A DNA stretch of 64,000 nt from Asterias amurensis (lineage: Eukaryota > Echinodermata > Asteroidea > Forcipulatida > Asteriidae): the NCBI RefSeq assembly GCF_032118995.1, contig NC_092654.1, positions 1,426,001-1,490,000 on the forward strand. The letters run 5' to 3'. The notes beneath the pieces are model-generated. The model was not told the DNA's origin, ran no database searches, and worked only from the letters and a program-made list of their open reading frames with translations. Numbering within the stretch: the stretch's first letter is position 1; each line of letters opens with the position of its first letter. This document shows, in pieces, positions 1-13,300 of the stretch. Made by a program: the position numbers and the translations under genes.

Positions 1-1805
1 AGAACTTCTTTTCTTACATTTGCTTAGCACTATGAATTTTTTGCTTAGCAGTAAACGAGTGACCAACCAAGTTTGTGATGTTTACTGCTTTGCTTAAAGT
101 TGTCTAAAATAGATGGTTATTGAAGGTGCATTTGATGCAAAGTTTTCCCGAGCGTGGATTTTTAAAGATGTTTTCTCAATCATAAAAAAGTTTAGTTTAG
201 AAAATTTTTGTACTTGTCTGTTTTAATATATTTTGGAAGGGTACTTCTATAACTAAAATGAAAATTAAGATTTTATTTTTGGGTTACCAGTTGACTATAA
301 ATGAATTTGTTTTCTAACTTGGTGTGGTGAACTTTGACCTTCCTGAGGCTGATTTGAATTGAAGTAAACTTAATAAAGGGAAGAAAGTTCTGTGAACTTT
401 TAATGTTGTTATTTGCAATAAATCTTAAAATTCCCTACAAACTTGCTACTTGAGTGTTGATCAACATCCTCAAACGATTGAAAATAGTGTCTAAACATAA
501 ATTGTCGCAACTCCCATTATATGGCTCTAAAAGGGTGAAATTTTATACGCTTTTTTAAATGTTGATGTTTGGCCCGTGAATCAGATTAGTAAAGGGTGCC
601 TCTCATCGGCTCGCTGAGCGTGATGTAAACATCTTATTATTTTGACACTATGTACAGTGGTGGTGCAGAATGATCTGTGCAAATTGACTGGCATGCTTAT
701 CCTAAAAGCTTTTGTTTGTTTATTACCCAATTGTCCTAATTGTTGTTCACGCCCGCTCTGACTACTAATTTGCATGAAATGTTTTCTTTTGTCTTATGTA
801 ACAATGGCTACAAATTGGTTACGTATGCTAAACATATCTTAAAATCATTATTTTACCTTATATACAATCTTGAAAATCAAGACAAAAACTGCATAAGTTA
901 ATCCCTGTTGTACCTTTAAACTAAAATCCTTAATGTATTAAGTGATGAGTTAACCTATTAAATCAACATTCTTGCATGTGTGTATTGTACTGTGCTCGTT
1001 TACGTTTGCGCCTGTTTTGTTTCCCCCTCGATCCTTTGATGCTCCGCCCAACCTAACCCATAATCCCGCCCACAATGACATGTCATTATTCCACTCTAAT
1101 CCCAACCCTTGGATGCAGAGGGTCAGGAAATTCCGTGGAAGTGCAAAAGTTTTCTTCAAATATTGTATTGTTTTTTTCAACTCCCAACTATCAAATATCT
1201 CAAAAGCGGAAGCCTAAACAGTTTTTCCAATCATTTGAAGCAAGTAAGATCACACCTTACTAAAGTTCCATCGAAATAAATACATTAAAAATCAAACGGA
1301 GTATGCACAGGGAAGTGCTTATAATAAATTGAAAATAACAACTCTTATTCAATATGTTAAATATTGATTTGGCAAAGCAATTAATAGATATCTGTTCCTC
1401 GTATATGTGATTTTCTAAAGTATTCTTAAGTTTATGAAATAAATTAAAGCAGTATAGTGTATGAGTATTACATGCAGTGATTAATACTATGACGTCACAC
1501 ACAAACCAGCCAGTATTAGTAGTTACCTTTTTATACAAAAATCACAATAATCTTGGTCATTGTTTACCATGGTTACAGTTAAAATAACCAAGAGATTTTA
1601 CTAAGGTTACAAGTATTACGTAGGCAGTATGAAGTAGAAGGACATTCCAGTATTAGTTTGTCATTAACAGGCATGGTATTATTCCTATTTGACTTTGATT
1701 TCCGATTGTTTCCCCTTTGAAAAAAAAAGACAAATGTGATTAAATAGCCTGGAAAATCTGTTACAGCCTACACCAAGTGGGTCAGGCTTTGTACATTGTT
1801 CCAAC
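1..1805. other. No gene seen; AT-rich non-coding
   Basis: No frame has recognisable protein sequence. AATAAA at 417-422 on the plus strand could end a gene lying left of the window, but nothing else supports it. A TGACGTCA site lies at 1489-1496. Confidence 0.5.
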
Positions 1806-1821
1806 ATTTTTCCAAAGGACC

Positions 1822-2066
1822 AGGACCCAATTTCATAGAGCTGCTAAGCACAAAAATTTGCTTAGCATGAAATATCTGCCTCAATAAAAACAGGATTACC
1901 AACCAAATTTCCACATGATTTTCAGGATGAGCAAGCAACAGCTGAATACCAGTAACAAGCAATATGCAACAGATGGAAATTTGGTTGGTAATCCTGTTTT
2001 TAAGCAAGGAAGAAATTTCATGCTAAGCAAATTTCTGTGCTTAGCAGCTCTATGAAATTGGGCCCA
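1822..2066. mobile_element. 'aatttcat' fold-back element
   Basis: Inverted arms start CCCAATTTCATAGAGCTGCT and contain repeated tgctaagcaaat and ggttaccaaccaaat motifs. The centre is a second, inner palindrome (ggaaatttggttggtaatcc against ggattaccaaccaaatttcc). This is the most frequent fold-back family in the window. Confidence 0.8.
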
Positions 2067-2073
2067 GATATCA

Positions 2074-4020
2074 TGCCTGTAGCCAATTTCTCAAAAAGCT
2101 AGGATTTTGAAAAATCCTATTTTGAGTTAGGATGAGTTTTAGGACGGGTTCTAATAAGTCTTATGCCTTTGGATGCGGAACTCAACTCGTTCCAAGTCCT
2201 AAGATAAATCTTTAGTTAGGAAGAGTTCGGTGAATTCGACGGCTGCATTTAACTTTAAATATGCTATGTCAGATTTTTGGCCCCAATGTTTTTGGGGAAT
2301 TATTGAGACTGACTTTTTGTAAATAAGATTACAAATTTCTATCCTATGAGGAAGTATTAACAAAATCCAAAGAAAATTGGCTCTTCCATTTGTAAACGAC
2401 TACCCTGTGTATTTAACTGGTTACATAGGGCTTACGATGGGGGATGGAATATATAGAAGTCGGCATTTCGACCCAGAGGTATTACTTTTTAAATTTGTAA
2501 CACAATGTGGACTTGAGCATGTCCACACAGTGTTATTTACAGTGTTGAAGAACTGGGTTTCCTGAAGTGCACAGAAAGGAATGTTCACAGAGCGGTTTGT
2601 GATTGTAGAATAGCGAGGTACTTATAATATTCAAATGGATTTGATATAAGTTTCGAGCAAATCTTTCTAAAGATAGTTTCGAACAAATTCCATTTGTTTA
2701 AACTTCGGCTTTGAGCTGTGTCAAGCTTTCAAATTTTTCTACCCAGCCAAGTGGTTCACCAAGGTATTTGATATGTCTACGTCACTCTACTTGCCTGTAG
2801 AGATATTAGGATATTTAGTATATATGCAAAACGCTTAGTTGTCGTTCAAAACTGATATGTCATTGATTGTGAAAAATTTTCCGATTATAAAGATGTCCGC
2901 AGTGGGAATGCTTATCTGCTAGACATAAATATGTAGATTATTTGGCTAATAAAATGTAAACAATATGCACTGTTGCGCAGGATGATTGAATATTATTCAT
3001 GGTATTTAGATCACAAATCAGAAAGCTGGAATGTGTACAAAATCATGATTTATCATCATTTTCATGATTTATCATCATTTGCATGATATTATATGATTGA
3101 TTTGAAAATGTACATTGATGAAAACTTTCTTGTGTTTTGAAGGCTGGATGATATCAATTTTGTTTTGTATTAAATATTGTATTAACAAATTGTCAAAGTA
3201 GCGTCGGACGTTTTCTGTAAAAAAAAGATCACTAAGAAATTTAACAGGCCGAAAATAGTTGAAATCAACATTGGTTGGTCATATTTATTTTCTTTTGGTA
3301 TCCAAGTGCAACTCAAATTCCAGAGCGTGCATCAAATGCACATTAATTTGAATAAAAAGGCGGTAACGTTTCTAAGAATTGCCAATGATTTGCGCTGGAT
3401 CTAAAGGCTTGAAAATTTAAATGATAAATCTTTTAGAATCACAAATAAATAAATATACTTTTGTACTTAGCCTTGTTGAAATGGCCAACTGTAATTGGAT
3501 CACATAATCTGAGAAGTGTTTCATGCACAATCGTTCTCAGATACAAAATGATTATCTTAAAAACCACACTCCCTCAAATACAACATACACAGCTGCAGTG
3601 CTTCTTAAACATCTAAATGGTTATGGTCATAAATTGTTGGAGTAATTATGAAAGGTATACCCTGTATTTCTGATAGATAAGCAGAGATGCAAGGGTTTCC
3701 CATTCTTGTGCAAATTGGTAAACAAACTGTGATGTCATCAGAACTAAGGTCTGTTCCAAAATGGCCTCAGTGGCATTGATGAAGCTAGTTGTGCACAATT
3801 TGGGAGACTATTTTTGTATTATGATTTTTTACCATTCTTTTTCTTTTAAGAGCAGCTAATGTTGATCATGATGCTATGGACAAACCTGTGTAGATTGAGC
3901 AGAACTAATAAATTTGCACTGCTGATTGTGAATTTGTGGGTCTAAATTTGAGTTTATTCTGTGTCAAAAAGTTATTATTATTAAAAAGAAATTCTTCAAC
4001 TAATTGTTTTAATGAGAGTC
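2074..4020. other. No gene seen; AT-rich non-coding
   Basis: It contains a short diverged copy of the 'aggatgggtt' repeat (2130-2240). The rest is unique AT-rich DNA with no domain-like translation. Confidence 0.5.
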
Positions 4021-4023
4021 ACC

Positions 4024-4345
4024 TAACATCACTATGTCACGTACGGCCACTTGGGGTGTAAACCCAAATCATGTGTCGCCAGGGGGACCTACTCCAGGGG
4101 TTGAAACAGGACTACCCCCTTCACAGTCAGTCAGGATGTAGGCATGGCTATCATCCAGCTATCAGCCTGGCTGGTAGAGCACAATACACTACCTCCTCTA
4201 CTTTTTACAAAGCAATTTTGGTCAAGTGCCTTGCTTAAGGGCACAAGTGTCGTGACAAGGATTCGAACCCACACTCTGCTGCGAACAACCAGAGCTAATT
4301 CCTTGGGTTCAATGACCTAGACCGCTCGGCCACGACCCGCCATAC
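4024..4345 (-). mobile_element. tRNA-derived SINE, second tail type
   Basis: Reverse orientation: the tail side ggtgtaaacccaaatcatg comes first, then gacaaggattcgaacccac (B box) and agaccgctcggccacgacc (A box). Confidence 0.75.
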
Positions 4346-5890
4346 TGCACAATAATTAGGATTTATATGAGGTTTTGTCAGAAAAATATGACCAATATGA
4401 CAATCAAACAATCAAAGTGTTTCACTGATCAAGAACTATATGATTTGTTTAGTCTCACACCAATGTAAGAACAACACAGGAGCATCCCTACCACGGACAG
4501 TCCGCCGTATTGATATCTCTTGTCACTAACCCTTCGAAGGGAAGCACTGAAAAACAATGCTGATTGGCTGACCGAAAGTAACTGATTTGCATGCGCGCTT
4601 GTGTGTCGCTTGTAGGACGATCATTATGTGCATGTCAAAATGCAAGTACTTTTACGCAATTCCATTTCAAATGAATCATATTTTACACATCTTCACCCTG
4701 CTCTGCTTACAAGTAGACGTGGTTAGAACCCAGTTACACTTATGGCTAAGAGAAGGGGTTGGCCCCGTGTTTCTGGAAGTGGCTGCCAAGGGCACCGCAG
4801 CACCTTGTAAACCCGTAAGGTGCTACATAAAAGGGTCTCAAAATTCATTTGACAAAAAGTTCTGAAACAAAGATCAAAGTTTCAAGATGCTTGGAATGAT
4901 GACATTTCCACTTATAGTAACCCCCAGAGTAATAGATTTCTATAAGCTTCTAAGAACAGTATCTTCAGTGCAAGAGAAGTAGATCAAAGAGCAGGATTTC
5001 CTCATAAAATATCAAAAATAACAGCTTTATTTTCACCAAGCAAACATAAACAAAAGCTCATACAAGACAAACCGTTTTATATAATCAAAGTTTAATTTAT
5101 TTTCTTTTTGTGTATTCACAGTTGTACAATTACATAAATAATAATAATAATAATAGAAGGCTGCTACAAAAACATTCATGTTCGCCTTTCATACCAGCTC
5201 ACAATTCTTACACATTGGGAATAATATTCATTTCCCAACAAAAAAATCTGTTGGAGTTTTGTTTGTTTTGCTCTCAACAGACACATACATTAACAGTGGA
5301 TTACCAAATATATTCACAAAAAGCCTAACAGGGTCGTCTTTAGTGACCTTTGACACCATGATTGTTCTCCTATACAGACAATCAAATGTATTGTGATATA
5401 GATTTCAAATAATAAAAGAGCTTAAAAAAAAACCCACACAGACTATTAAAAGTTAGGGCCTGCTTTTATGATGTGTCCGGGGCCGGTTTGACATTGAGTT
5501 AAGATTGACCTTAACTGCCAAGCAAAGTGTGACGTGCTTTGAGAAATGGAGCCCTAATTGCTGGCATGGGGGGGGGGGTGTCACAAATATTACTTTTAAA
5601 TAAGGATATTTCACCTCGAAAAACAGATAAAAAAACAATAAAGTTAAAGTAGTGTGAGAAACCGAGTGAGGTAATATATTTCACTACTGAAGATGTTCAA
5701 CGAGACACTTTGGTACTCAGAGAAAAAAATAAGACGGTCATTAAGACGGTCATCTGTCAGAAATAGACACATGAGATGTTATTTTGGTTGGTAATCTTTC
5801 TCCCTGTTATACTGCATGGAGTTGAGGTGCAAAAAGCGCTAAGCTAAGTTAGTTTACTGACAACAGTAGAACTTGCTCTTTGTGCATTTA
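4346..5890. other. No gene seen
   Basis: Short frames only, none recognisable. 4720-4830 resembles part of a SINE body (ttacacttatggctaagag, aagggttggccccgtgttt). Confidence 0.45.
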
Positions 5891-5891
5891 A

Positions 5892-6234
5892 GGTTTTGGT
5901 CCTTCATAGGCCATGTCGAATTAGACGAGTAACAGGCCTGAATTGGGATGGGTTCAATGCGTGCCAACGTCTATGGATACAGAACTTAACTCATCCCAAA
6001 TCCTAAGTTGAGAAGAACTTGGTGAAATCAACGGCAGGTTCACCTAGCCCTATATAGGAAAATGAGGTTTTGCTCCTTCATAGGCCATGTGGAATTAGAC
6101 TAGTAACTCGTCCTAACTTGGGATTGGTTCAATGCGTCCTAACATCTATGGATACAGAACTTCACTCGTCCTAAGTCCTAAGGTTAATCCTAAGTTAAGA
6201 AGAATTGGTGAAATCAACGACAGGTTCACCCTAC
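5892..6234 (+). repeat. Tandem pair of a 170-bp repeat
   Basis: Two units (5892-6060 and 6066-6234), each from ggtccttcataggccatgt to gtgaaatcaacgacaggttc, about 90% alike. Single related copies of this 'cctaacttaggatgggtt' family lie near 2130-2240, 22206-22375 and 26620-26750. Confidence 0.7.
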
Positions 6235-6658
6235 ACTGTGCTATGAAAACGTCTATTAGTAACGAGCGACCATGCCAAGTGCGCTGCTACCAAATACTCC
6301 ACTAGCATAGTCCAACTATCGACCACTTGACAGAGTTCAGACTAACCTAGTCAAACTTCAGTCAATGATAGTTATTGCACGAAATTGGCCCTACGCAGGT
6401 GAGAACAGAGCAATAAATCCAAAGAATGTTTCACATAAATGACATCAAAACAGGAGGTGTGTTGGAGTCCTACTGCGCTTTACAATAAAAAATATATGCA
6501 TGTATAAATATTGCAATATGGATCAATAATCACTTTTAGCCACAGACATTTAGAAGAGATGGACAATAGAGGCAATACTCAAAGCATTTCTGTACAAACC
6601 AATGTGAATGTCAAACTACTCTTACTGTCGGGTTAGATTGTGATGTTAGACCAATGTG

Positions 6659-7008
6659 GGAGTGTCGTGGTCGAGCGGTTAAAGCACAGAGTGTAGGTTC
6701 GAATCCCTTAAGCAAGACACATAACCATTGCTTCGTCCTTCGGATGGGACGTTAAGCCGTTGGTCCCATGTGTTGTGTAAACGCATGTAAAAGAACCCAG
6801 TGCACTTGTCGAAAAGAGAAGGGGTTCGCCCCGGTGTTCCTGGCTGGATTGGCAGCATATTGCGCACAGCACCGTGTAAACCATCACATGGTGCTTAATG
6901 ATTAGGTCTTATATCTCAAAATTCACCCCACTCCTTGCAGTAATAATACCTGGCGCTTTGTATCCTTTGGCAAAAGGCGCGTTATAAATACGGTTATTAT
7001 TATTATGT
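6659..7008 (+). mobile_element. tRNA-derived SINE, (ATT)n tail
   Basis: The head gtgtcgtggtcgagcgg (A box) and ggttcgaatccc (B box) resembles a Leu/Ser-type tRNA. A body with gcgcgttataaatacgg leads to a TTATTATTATT tail. Confidence 0.8.
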
Positions 7009-7009
7009 T

Positions 7010-9196
7010 GCAGGTATGCAGTAGGCGACATCAACACATATTACATAAAGGCAATTGAGTTGTAGAAGTTAAATCTTTGACTAAGAGTGTCTTTTTGTGA
7101 ATTCATGACAAATATCGCAAATGACATATCCACAAATTATGTCCTCTGTCAAATTAAAAGCAACAACAATTTCAGAGCTACAAAAAGTTGGAAAATGTCA
7201 ACATCAAAATTTGCAAATTTTGAATCAACATCAAAAGTCGGTGCTCGATGTTGACAAAATCGAACTAAGAAATTCACTTAAATTGAGCAAATTTAGGGCC
7301 TTTATAAGGACCAAAATTATTAATTGCACTTTTAAGCTGAGCTAAAAACACAGATTTACAGTAAATTTCGTTAAAGAATTACTTGTTATTATTATCATTA
7401 TTATTAGCTCCACGCTTGATTGTTTAAGAAAATAATTGTCTTTTGCACTTTTCTGTTTTTTTTTCTTCTGAATTTGTACACTGTTTCTCCAAGGTTTTTG
7501 GAAAAGGTCTTTAGAACCGTAATCGCCCAATGACAGTTATCAACTTGGGCAACTTGGAGCCTTCCGAATTTGGAATCGGCCAATTCCATTTTGAGCAGGC
7601 ATTGTTCCCAGAGGCTAGGTTAAAGACGCCCAAACTCGAAGGAAACATCGCCCGATCTCCGGATAGACCACTTATTATTTCGTCTATCGAAAAGTGTGCA
7701 GTGTGCTGGAAATAGTTTCTCAAAGTTGAAACATTTGAAGCTTCACAAGGCTGAACATTCTTTCAGGAGTACACCACGCTCCAAAAGGAGCAGTGTAAAT
7801 CCTAGTCTAGAGGCGCCCGATCCCAAAGGAAACATCCCCAATCTCGAGATAGAGCCGAAGTGATATCCCATTTAGAATAATTAGAGTGTCCAACAGAAAG
7901 TATAAAGTTTCTAAGATTGCCCCCAAATCAAGCAGGAGATAATAAGGACAATTGCTTCAATGGCTCTAGTCATTGCCTTGCTGCCCTTTAAAATGTTCCA
8001 GTTTAGTATTTTTCTCCACGAAGGAAAAATTGCCTCCTCCTTATAAGAAAAAATATCAGGGCTGGATAGTACCCCGAACAACGATATTGACAAAATAGGG
8101 AGTCCGCCAACATAGGGCTAAATATAGCTCAGCTGGTGGAACGCCTGCACGTTAATCTGAAGGTCGTTGGTTCAAACTACGCTGTAGTTAATTTTTCTTA
8201 GATCAACCTCGAATCAGGGCTAGATGCATGGTAAATTGCACAGTCCCATTACGGGCATACCAAGTGAATTATTATCACGTTGAAAACCAAGGAAAAAACA
8301 CTTTGCCTTAAACTAAAATACTGTGAAAAAATAATCTCTATTTAAAGCGTTCTTCAGATGCAAGACAAGGACAAACGACATTGTGTCATCAGGTCAATGT
8401 AGTGTGAAGAAACAATTCAAGACTTTCCATTTTTTCTTTAGTAAACCACAAAGGTTAGTTTTCATCAGTGGGTGGTTAGGTTCAACTACGAAAACCCATC
8501 CTAGGTTTATAAAAAAAAAAACCAATAAGAAATGTCAAAATCCCCTGTAAAAACTTGCGTTATAACAAAATTAGCGTATCATTCATGAGTTACCACTGGA
8601 ATATGGTCATAAAAATATTAAATAAATAAAAAAGTGTTGCTTATCGTCTGTTTGAGCAACAGGGAGGATTTAAAAAGCTGTATCAATTTTTTGGGGGGAA
8701 AATGAAACAGTGTTAAAAGTTGAATTGCGGTATACAATTGGCTCCAACAATTTGGGCAGAATCAATTATTGCATTTAGACATAAAATTGTCCTGCCAGCC
8801 ACCCCAGAAAAGACAGTAAGGTAAGTCTGAAAAAAGTAAAATGACCAAGGAAGTTGTGCTTGGTATTAAAAAGACAAATAATAATAAAATAAAAGTGCTC
8901 TTTATTTGGTGAAATCGGATCCAAATTCATAAAAAAAATCTTTTTCTCAAAAACACGACTGCAATTCAGACACAAATATTTCTCACTTGGAAAACTGGCT
9001 CCAGTACAAATTATGCTCAGTGATTAAAATTCATAATTTTTTTGTTGTCTTGTAAAAAAAGGGGGGGGGTTGGTGATTTAGCTGTTGCAACTTCTTACCA
9101 AACAAAATGACCTGTGGTTGAAGTGTAAACGATTGCTTATGACCCTAGTGTAGTCTTTATTCCTTTGAATAAGACTCTGCTCCGGTCACAACCAGG
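7010..9196. other. No gene seen; scattered repeats
   Basis: Apart from the SINE head at 8098, a motif resembling gatgtttccttcgagtttgg recurs on the minus strand near 7625-7680 and 7810-7860. This is probably one degenerate repeat. Any cyclin Y 3' UTR would extend into the right end of this stretch. Confidence 0.45.
8098..8195 (+). mobile_element. tRNA-Asn-like SINE head
   Basis: ccgccaacatagggctaaat, an A box tagctcagctgg and a B box ggtcgttggttcaaac surround cacgttaatct, an Asn-like GTT anticodon context. Upstream bases are shared with the copies at 11490, 43562 and 60241, so it is a repeat and not a single tRNA gene. Confidence 0.65.
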
Positions 9197-9337
9197 CGTG
9201 GAATTTCATCTTGGAGAAAGCAAGGCCATTTTCATTTTGAAAAGGGCACTACCACTAGAAAATCTCAAAGTCTATTGGAAACTTTTACAGGGGCACCAAG
9301 GCCAAGACTAGGGACAACAGAGGCGATGGCCGCCGTC
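9197..9337 (+). repeat. Interspersed repeat 'ggggcaccaaggccaa'
   Basis: It runs from ggaatttcatcttggagaaa to ggggcaccaaggccaagac. Related copies lie at 18966-19105, 23036-23160, 43927-44075, 46795-46880 and 57195-57310. It is non-coding and its class is unclear. Confidence 0.6.
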
Positions 9338-9855
9338 AAATTCTAGGCCTTCAAACAAGAGAACACCTTGTTTACATTTTGTTCATTTTGTGGAAATCTT
9401 GAAGTAACCATTATAATAAATTACAATTCTACATCGGTCGACACATTGCTTTAATAAGTCGTCCTATCTTTCGGTGGCATTGTGAGAGACATCAAGCAGT
9501 TGAATCACAAACTGAAGTGCCACTCAGCATGGTTCCGTTTAAACAAGCTGGCAAGAGAAACCTCCGCTGTATCGACGCTATCCGCCCGTAAGTCTTCATA
9601 GAAGCTTTATGTATCTCCACCTCTTCGACCTTGTAGTCTGTTGTCCGGGGGTTCGCCTCCACACAAGATCGTTCAAAGCGACGAATGCACAAGCCCCTGC
9701 ACCACTGGGATGAGCACGCTGACGTCACTTTGCAAAAACACTTTACTGGGATTACCGTTGTCGTGACACAATAACGGAAAAACAAATAATACAAATACTT
9801 GCACTTTAATGTCCCTGGTTCGAAGCCAGTCCAATGACTCTTCAAACGGCTGGTG

Positions 9856-10281
9856 TCATGAGATGATAGCGGCAGTGAATTTGGGCCCTAAGTGAATGCC
9901 GTCAACGCTGGAGGAACGTTTGAGCTCCTGAAACGTTTGGTCTCGCGCCTTCTCGTCGCATAACCTGGTGATTGCCTGAAAACGTAAACACAAAACATAA
10001 ATGTGAAAACTTTCATCAAGATGAAAAATATGTATTCTGACCCGCACCCACAGCATGAATTCGGCTTTCAAAAATATCAAACATTTATTCAGTTATTTAT
10101 TTATTTCTGGTTTATCATGGGGAATGTTTAAGTGAAAAAAACATTCTTCAAAAGTGACCAGCAATTACAAACCTTCATCAATATAAAAAAAAAAAAAAAA
10201 ACTACGTACAGTTACACATCCCATACCAAGGACAAAGCTATGAGCACTTTTTGTGGATACCGGCGCTATAGAAGACGTCAC

Positions 10282-10351
<70 letters not shown>

Positions 10352-13300
10352 GATTAAATGTCTAACCTAAGGACACAAGTGTCTCCATTGGAATCCACAC
10401 TCTGCTGATCAGGGATCAAAATTCATAGAGCCGCTTAAGCATAAAATATAGCTTAAATATGGTTTCTGCTAAGAAATAGTTAGCAGGATACCTGCCAGAG
10501 ATTGTACATGAAAAATGGCATTTTGGCTGGTAACCATATTTCTGTTAAAGGAACACGTTGCCTTGAATCGGTCGAGTTGGTCTTTGAAAAGCGTTTGAAA
10601 TCGTTTGTTATGAAATGCATATGGGTAGAAAAATGTTGTAAAAGTAGAATACAATGATCCACACAAACATGCCTCGAAATTGCGTGGTTTTCCTTTTACC
10701 TCGTCGACTAACACGCCGGCCATTTATGGGGGTCAAAATTTTGACTCCCATAAATGGCCGACCATGTTAGTTCGCACAGTAGAAGGAAAACCAAGCAAAT
10801 TTGAGGCAAACTTGTGTGGATCATTGTATTCTACTTTTAAAACATCTTTCCAACCATATGCATTGTATAAAAAACGGTTACAAACGCTTTTGTTTTGACC
10901 AACTCGTCCGATCCAAGGCAACGTGTTCCTTTAAGCGTAATTCTGTTGTGCTTAGCTACTATCTGTGCACAAGCAGCTCTATGAAATTGGGCCCTGATAC
11001 ACCAGGCCCCAATTTCATAGAGCTGCTCAAGCAGAGAATATTGCTTAATAGTTTTCTGCTTAGCAGAAATAAGCAGTATACCATTCAAAAATTGTACATG
11101 TGACATGGTATTTTGGCTGGTAACCCTGTTCTGGTAAGCATAATTTTGCTGTGCTTAGTTACTTTTTGTGCTTAAGCAGCTCTATGAAATTGGGCCCAGA
11201 GCTTGAGTCTAGTGTGCTTAACAGCTCAACCATGGCACGTCTTCTTTCCCCAAAAAAGAAATTCACTGGGCTACGTAAAGTAGCGTACCTCTAACGTCTG
11301 TGCTCTGTCCTTGCTAAGTAACTCTGACGGAAATGAGATCTCATAAGCATCGGCCAGGGCACGCAGGTCAAAATAGTACTTAGCATACACGCTGGATTGA
11401 ACGTTGATGTTGAACTGCAACATCTCAAGAAACTGCCTCTCCAGTTCATTCCTGTATTAAATCAAATCAGAATTGTGGGGTTAAACGAAGAAGAATCGAC
11501 TAGAGAGGGATTTGATCCAATCACCTCAAGATTAAATTTCTGGTGCTCTACCTACTAAACTATCTAGGCCTATGTAATCATAATAATACATCAAACAATA
11601 CAACCATATCTTGAGCAAGAACTTCAACATAAATTACTTAGATTTTTTTCAAACATGATTGTTTAGGTAAATTAACAAGCATTTTTCTATCATTCTGAAT
11701 AAAATATTATAGCTATATATTTTGGTTTGTGGTATATTTCAGCTACTTTTTATCACACAGGCAAAAAAGTCTGAACTATAATATTAGTATTATAAAAGAC
11801 TTAACATTTTAATCCCTAGAAGGCTAGATACAATTCACAAAACATCATTTAATTCAATTAACATTTACTTCTAATAACAACACAATAATTCCAATAACAC
11901 TCAGCACTCTGTCCCAAACACTTCAAGTAATAATAATTCTCTTGAAGTACACAAATACGATACATCAAAACAACAACTAAAACTGGGGAATAAACACTGT
12001 TTGATACAGTGGAACATTTATATTTGTTTCTTGGGCAGAAAACAAGTACAATAATGCACACTAGTAAAACAAAAACATGTTAAAAGATACAAGAAGAGCA
12101 ATTAATAAACAGAGGAAGGAAAGAGAACCAGCTAAAGCCTGAAGGAACGCCGGAAAAAACAAAGTTTCTGTCAACAAGCTCTCCTTTCAAGCTGGTTTTA
12201 AAAGGAACAAAAATATCAATGCAACAAAACACACAAATATTATACTTCCAAAGGACAATAAAAACTGGGGAGAAAACACTGGAAAGATGCCCAGCAAGAG
12301 CCCAAAGGATTGCCTGAATGAAATAAAATTCCAGGCTCTCCTTTCAAGCTGGTCTTGGAAAATAGCAAAACATATCATTGCAACAACACACAAATATAGT
12401 AATTCCAATAAAAATGGGGGAGGGGGACAACGGAAAGAGAACCAACTGGAGCCCAAAGAATTGTCTAAAAGAAACAAAGTTCCTTTCTTCAGTCCCTCCA
12501 CTCCAGCTGGCCTTGAAAAGGAGCAACAAATAATTGGCAAAACATACACAAATATCATACTTCAAAAGGCGGTAAAAATTGGGGAAAACACTGGAAAGAG
12601 AACCAACTGGAGCCCAAAGGATTGCCGGAAAGAAACAAAGTTCCTTTCTTCAGGCCCTCCTCTCCAGCTGGTCTTAAAAAGAACAACAAATAATTGGCAA
12701 ATATCATACTTCAAAAGGACAATAATAATTGGGGAAAACACTGGAAAGGGAACCAACTGGAGCCCGAAGGATTGTAGGAAAGAAACAAAGTTCCTTCCTC
12801 TCCAGCTGATCTTAAAAAGAACAACAATGAATTGAACACAAATTCTGCACAAAATTTACAAATATGCATCAATATACATACACAAGATCATTCAAAAGAT
12901 TGTTAACACATTAGTGACAACAAAACTTTAAAAATTGGCATGATTAAGGTTCAGGAAGTACATTGATAAAAACACAGAAAGTTCCAAATAAAAGTAGATC
13001 AGAAAATATATGAAATGCGATTGATTACATACAAAAAGGCTAAAACAATTGAGCAATGGGTGATTTCAAATAAAGAATATCAAATATAGCATTCAAACAC
13101 ATTGACATCATTGGGAAGTAAATACCAAAATCTTTGAAAATAAAAGAAAAAACAAGCGAGATTGGCGGTATACACCATATGAAAATCTCTTTTGAGTAGT
13201 GTCGGTTCTGAAATGCAACGGTGGTTGACAAATTTTCAGAATCAACAATCCTCAAATCTCACGTGGTTTTACCGCAAACCTCTCTTAAGGCCCAGTCCCA

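Noticed and set aside
8098-8195. Possible tRNA-Asn gene
   Set aside because: The acceptor arm does not pair, the same upstream bases recur in three other copies, and there is no Pol III terminator in place; a SINE head fits better.
10132-10353. Frame ending in a long tyrosine run
   Set aside because: Translation of the (ATT)n microsatellite.
12287-12835. 182-codon open frame on the plus strand
   Set aside because: It runs through the degenerate minisatellite of cyclin Y intron 6; its repeated peptide simply mirrors the DNA repeat, and the opposite strand is equally open.
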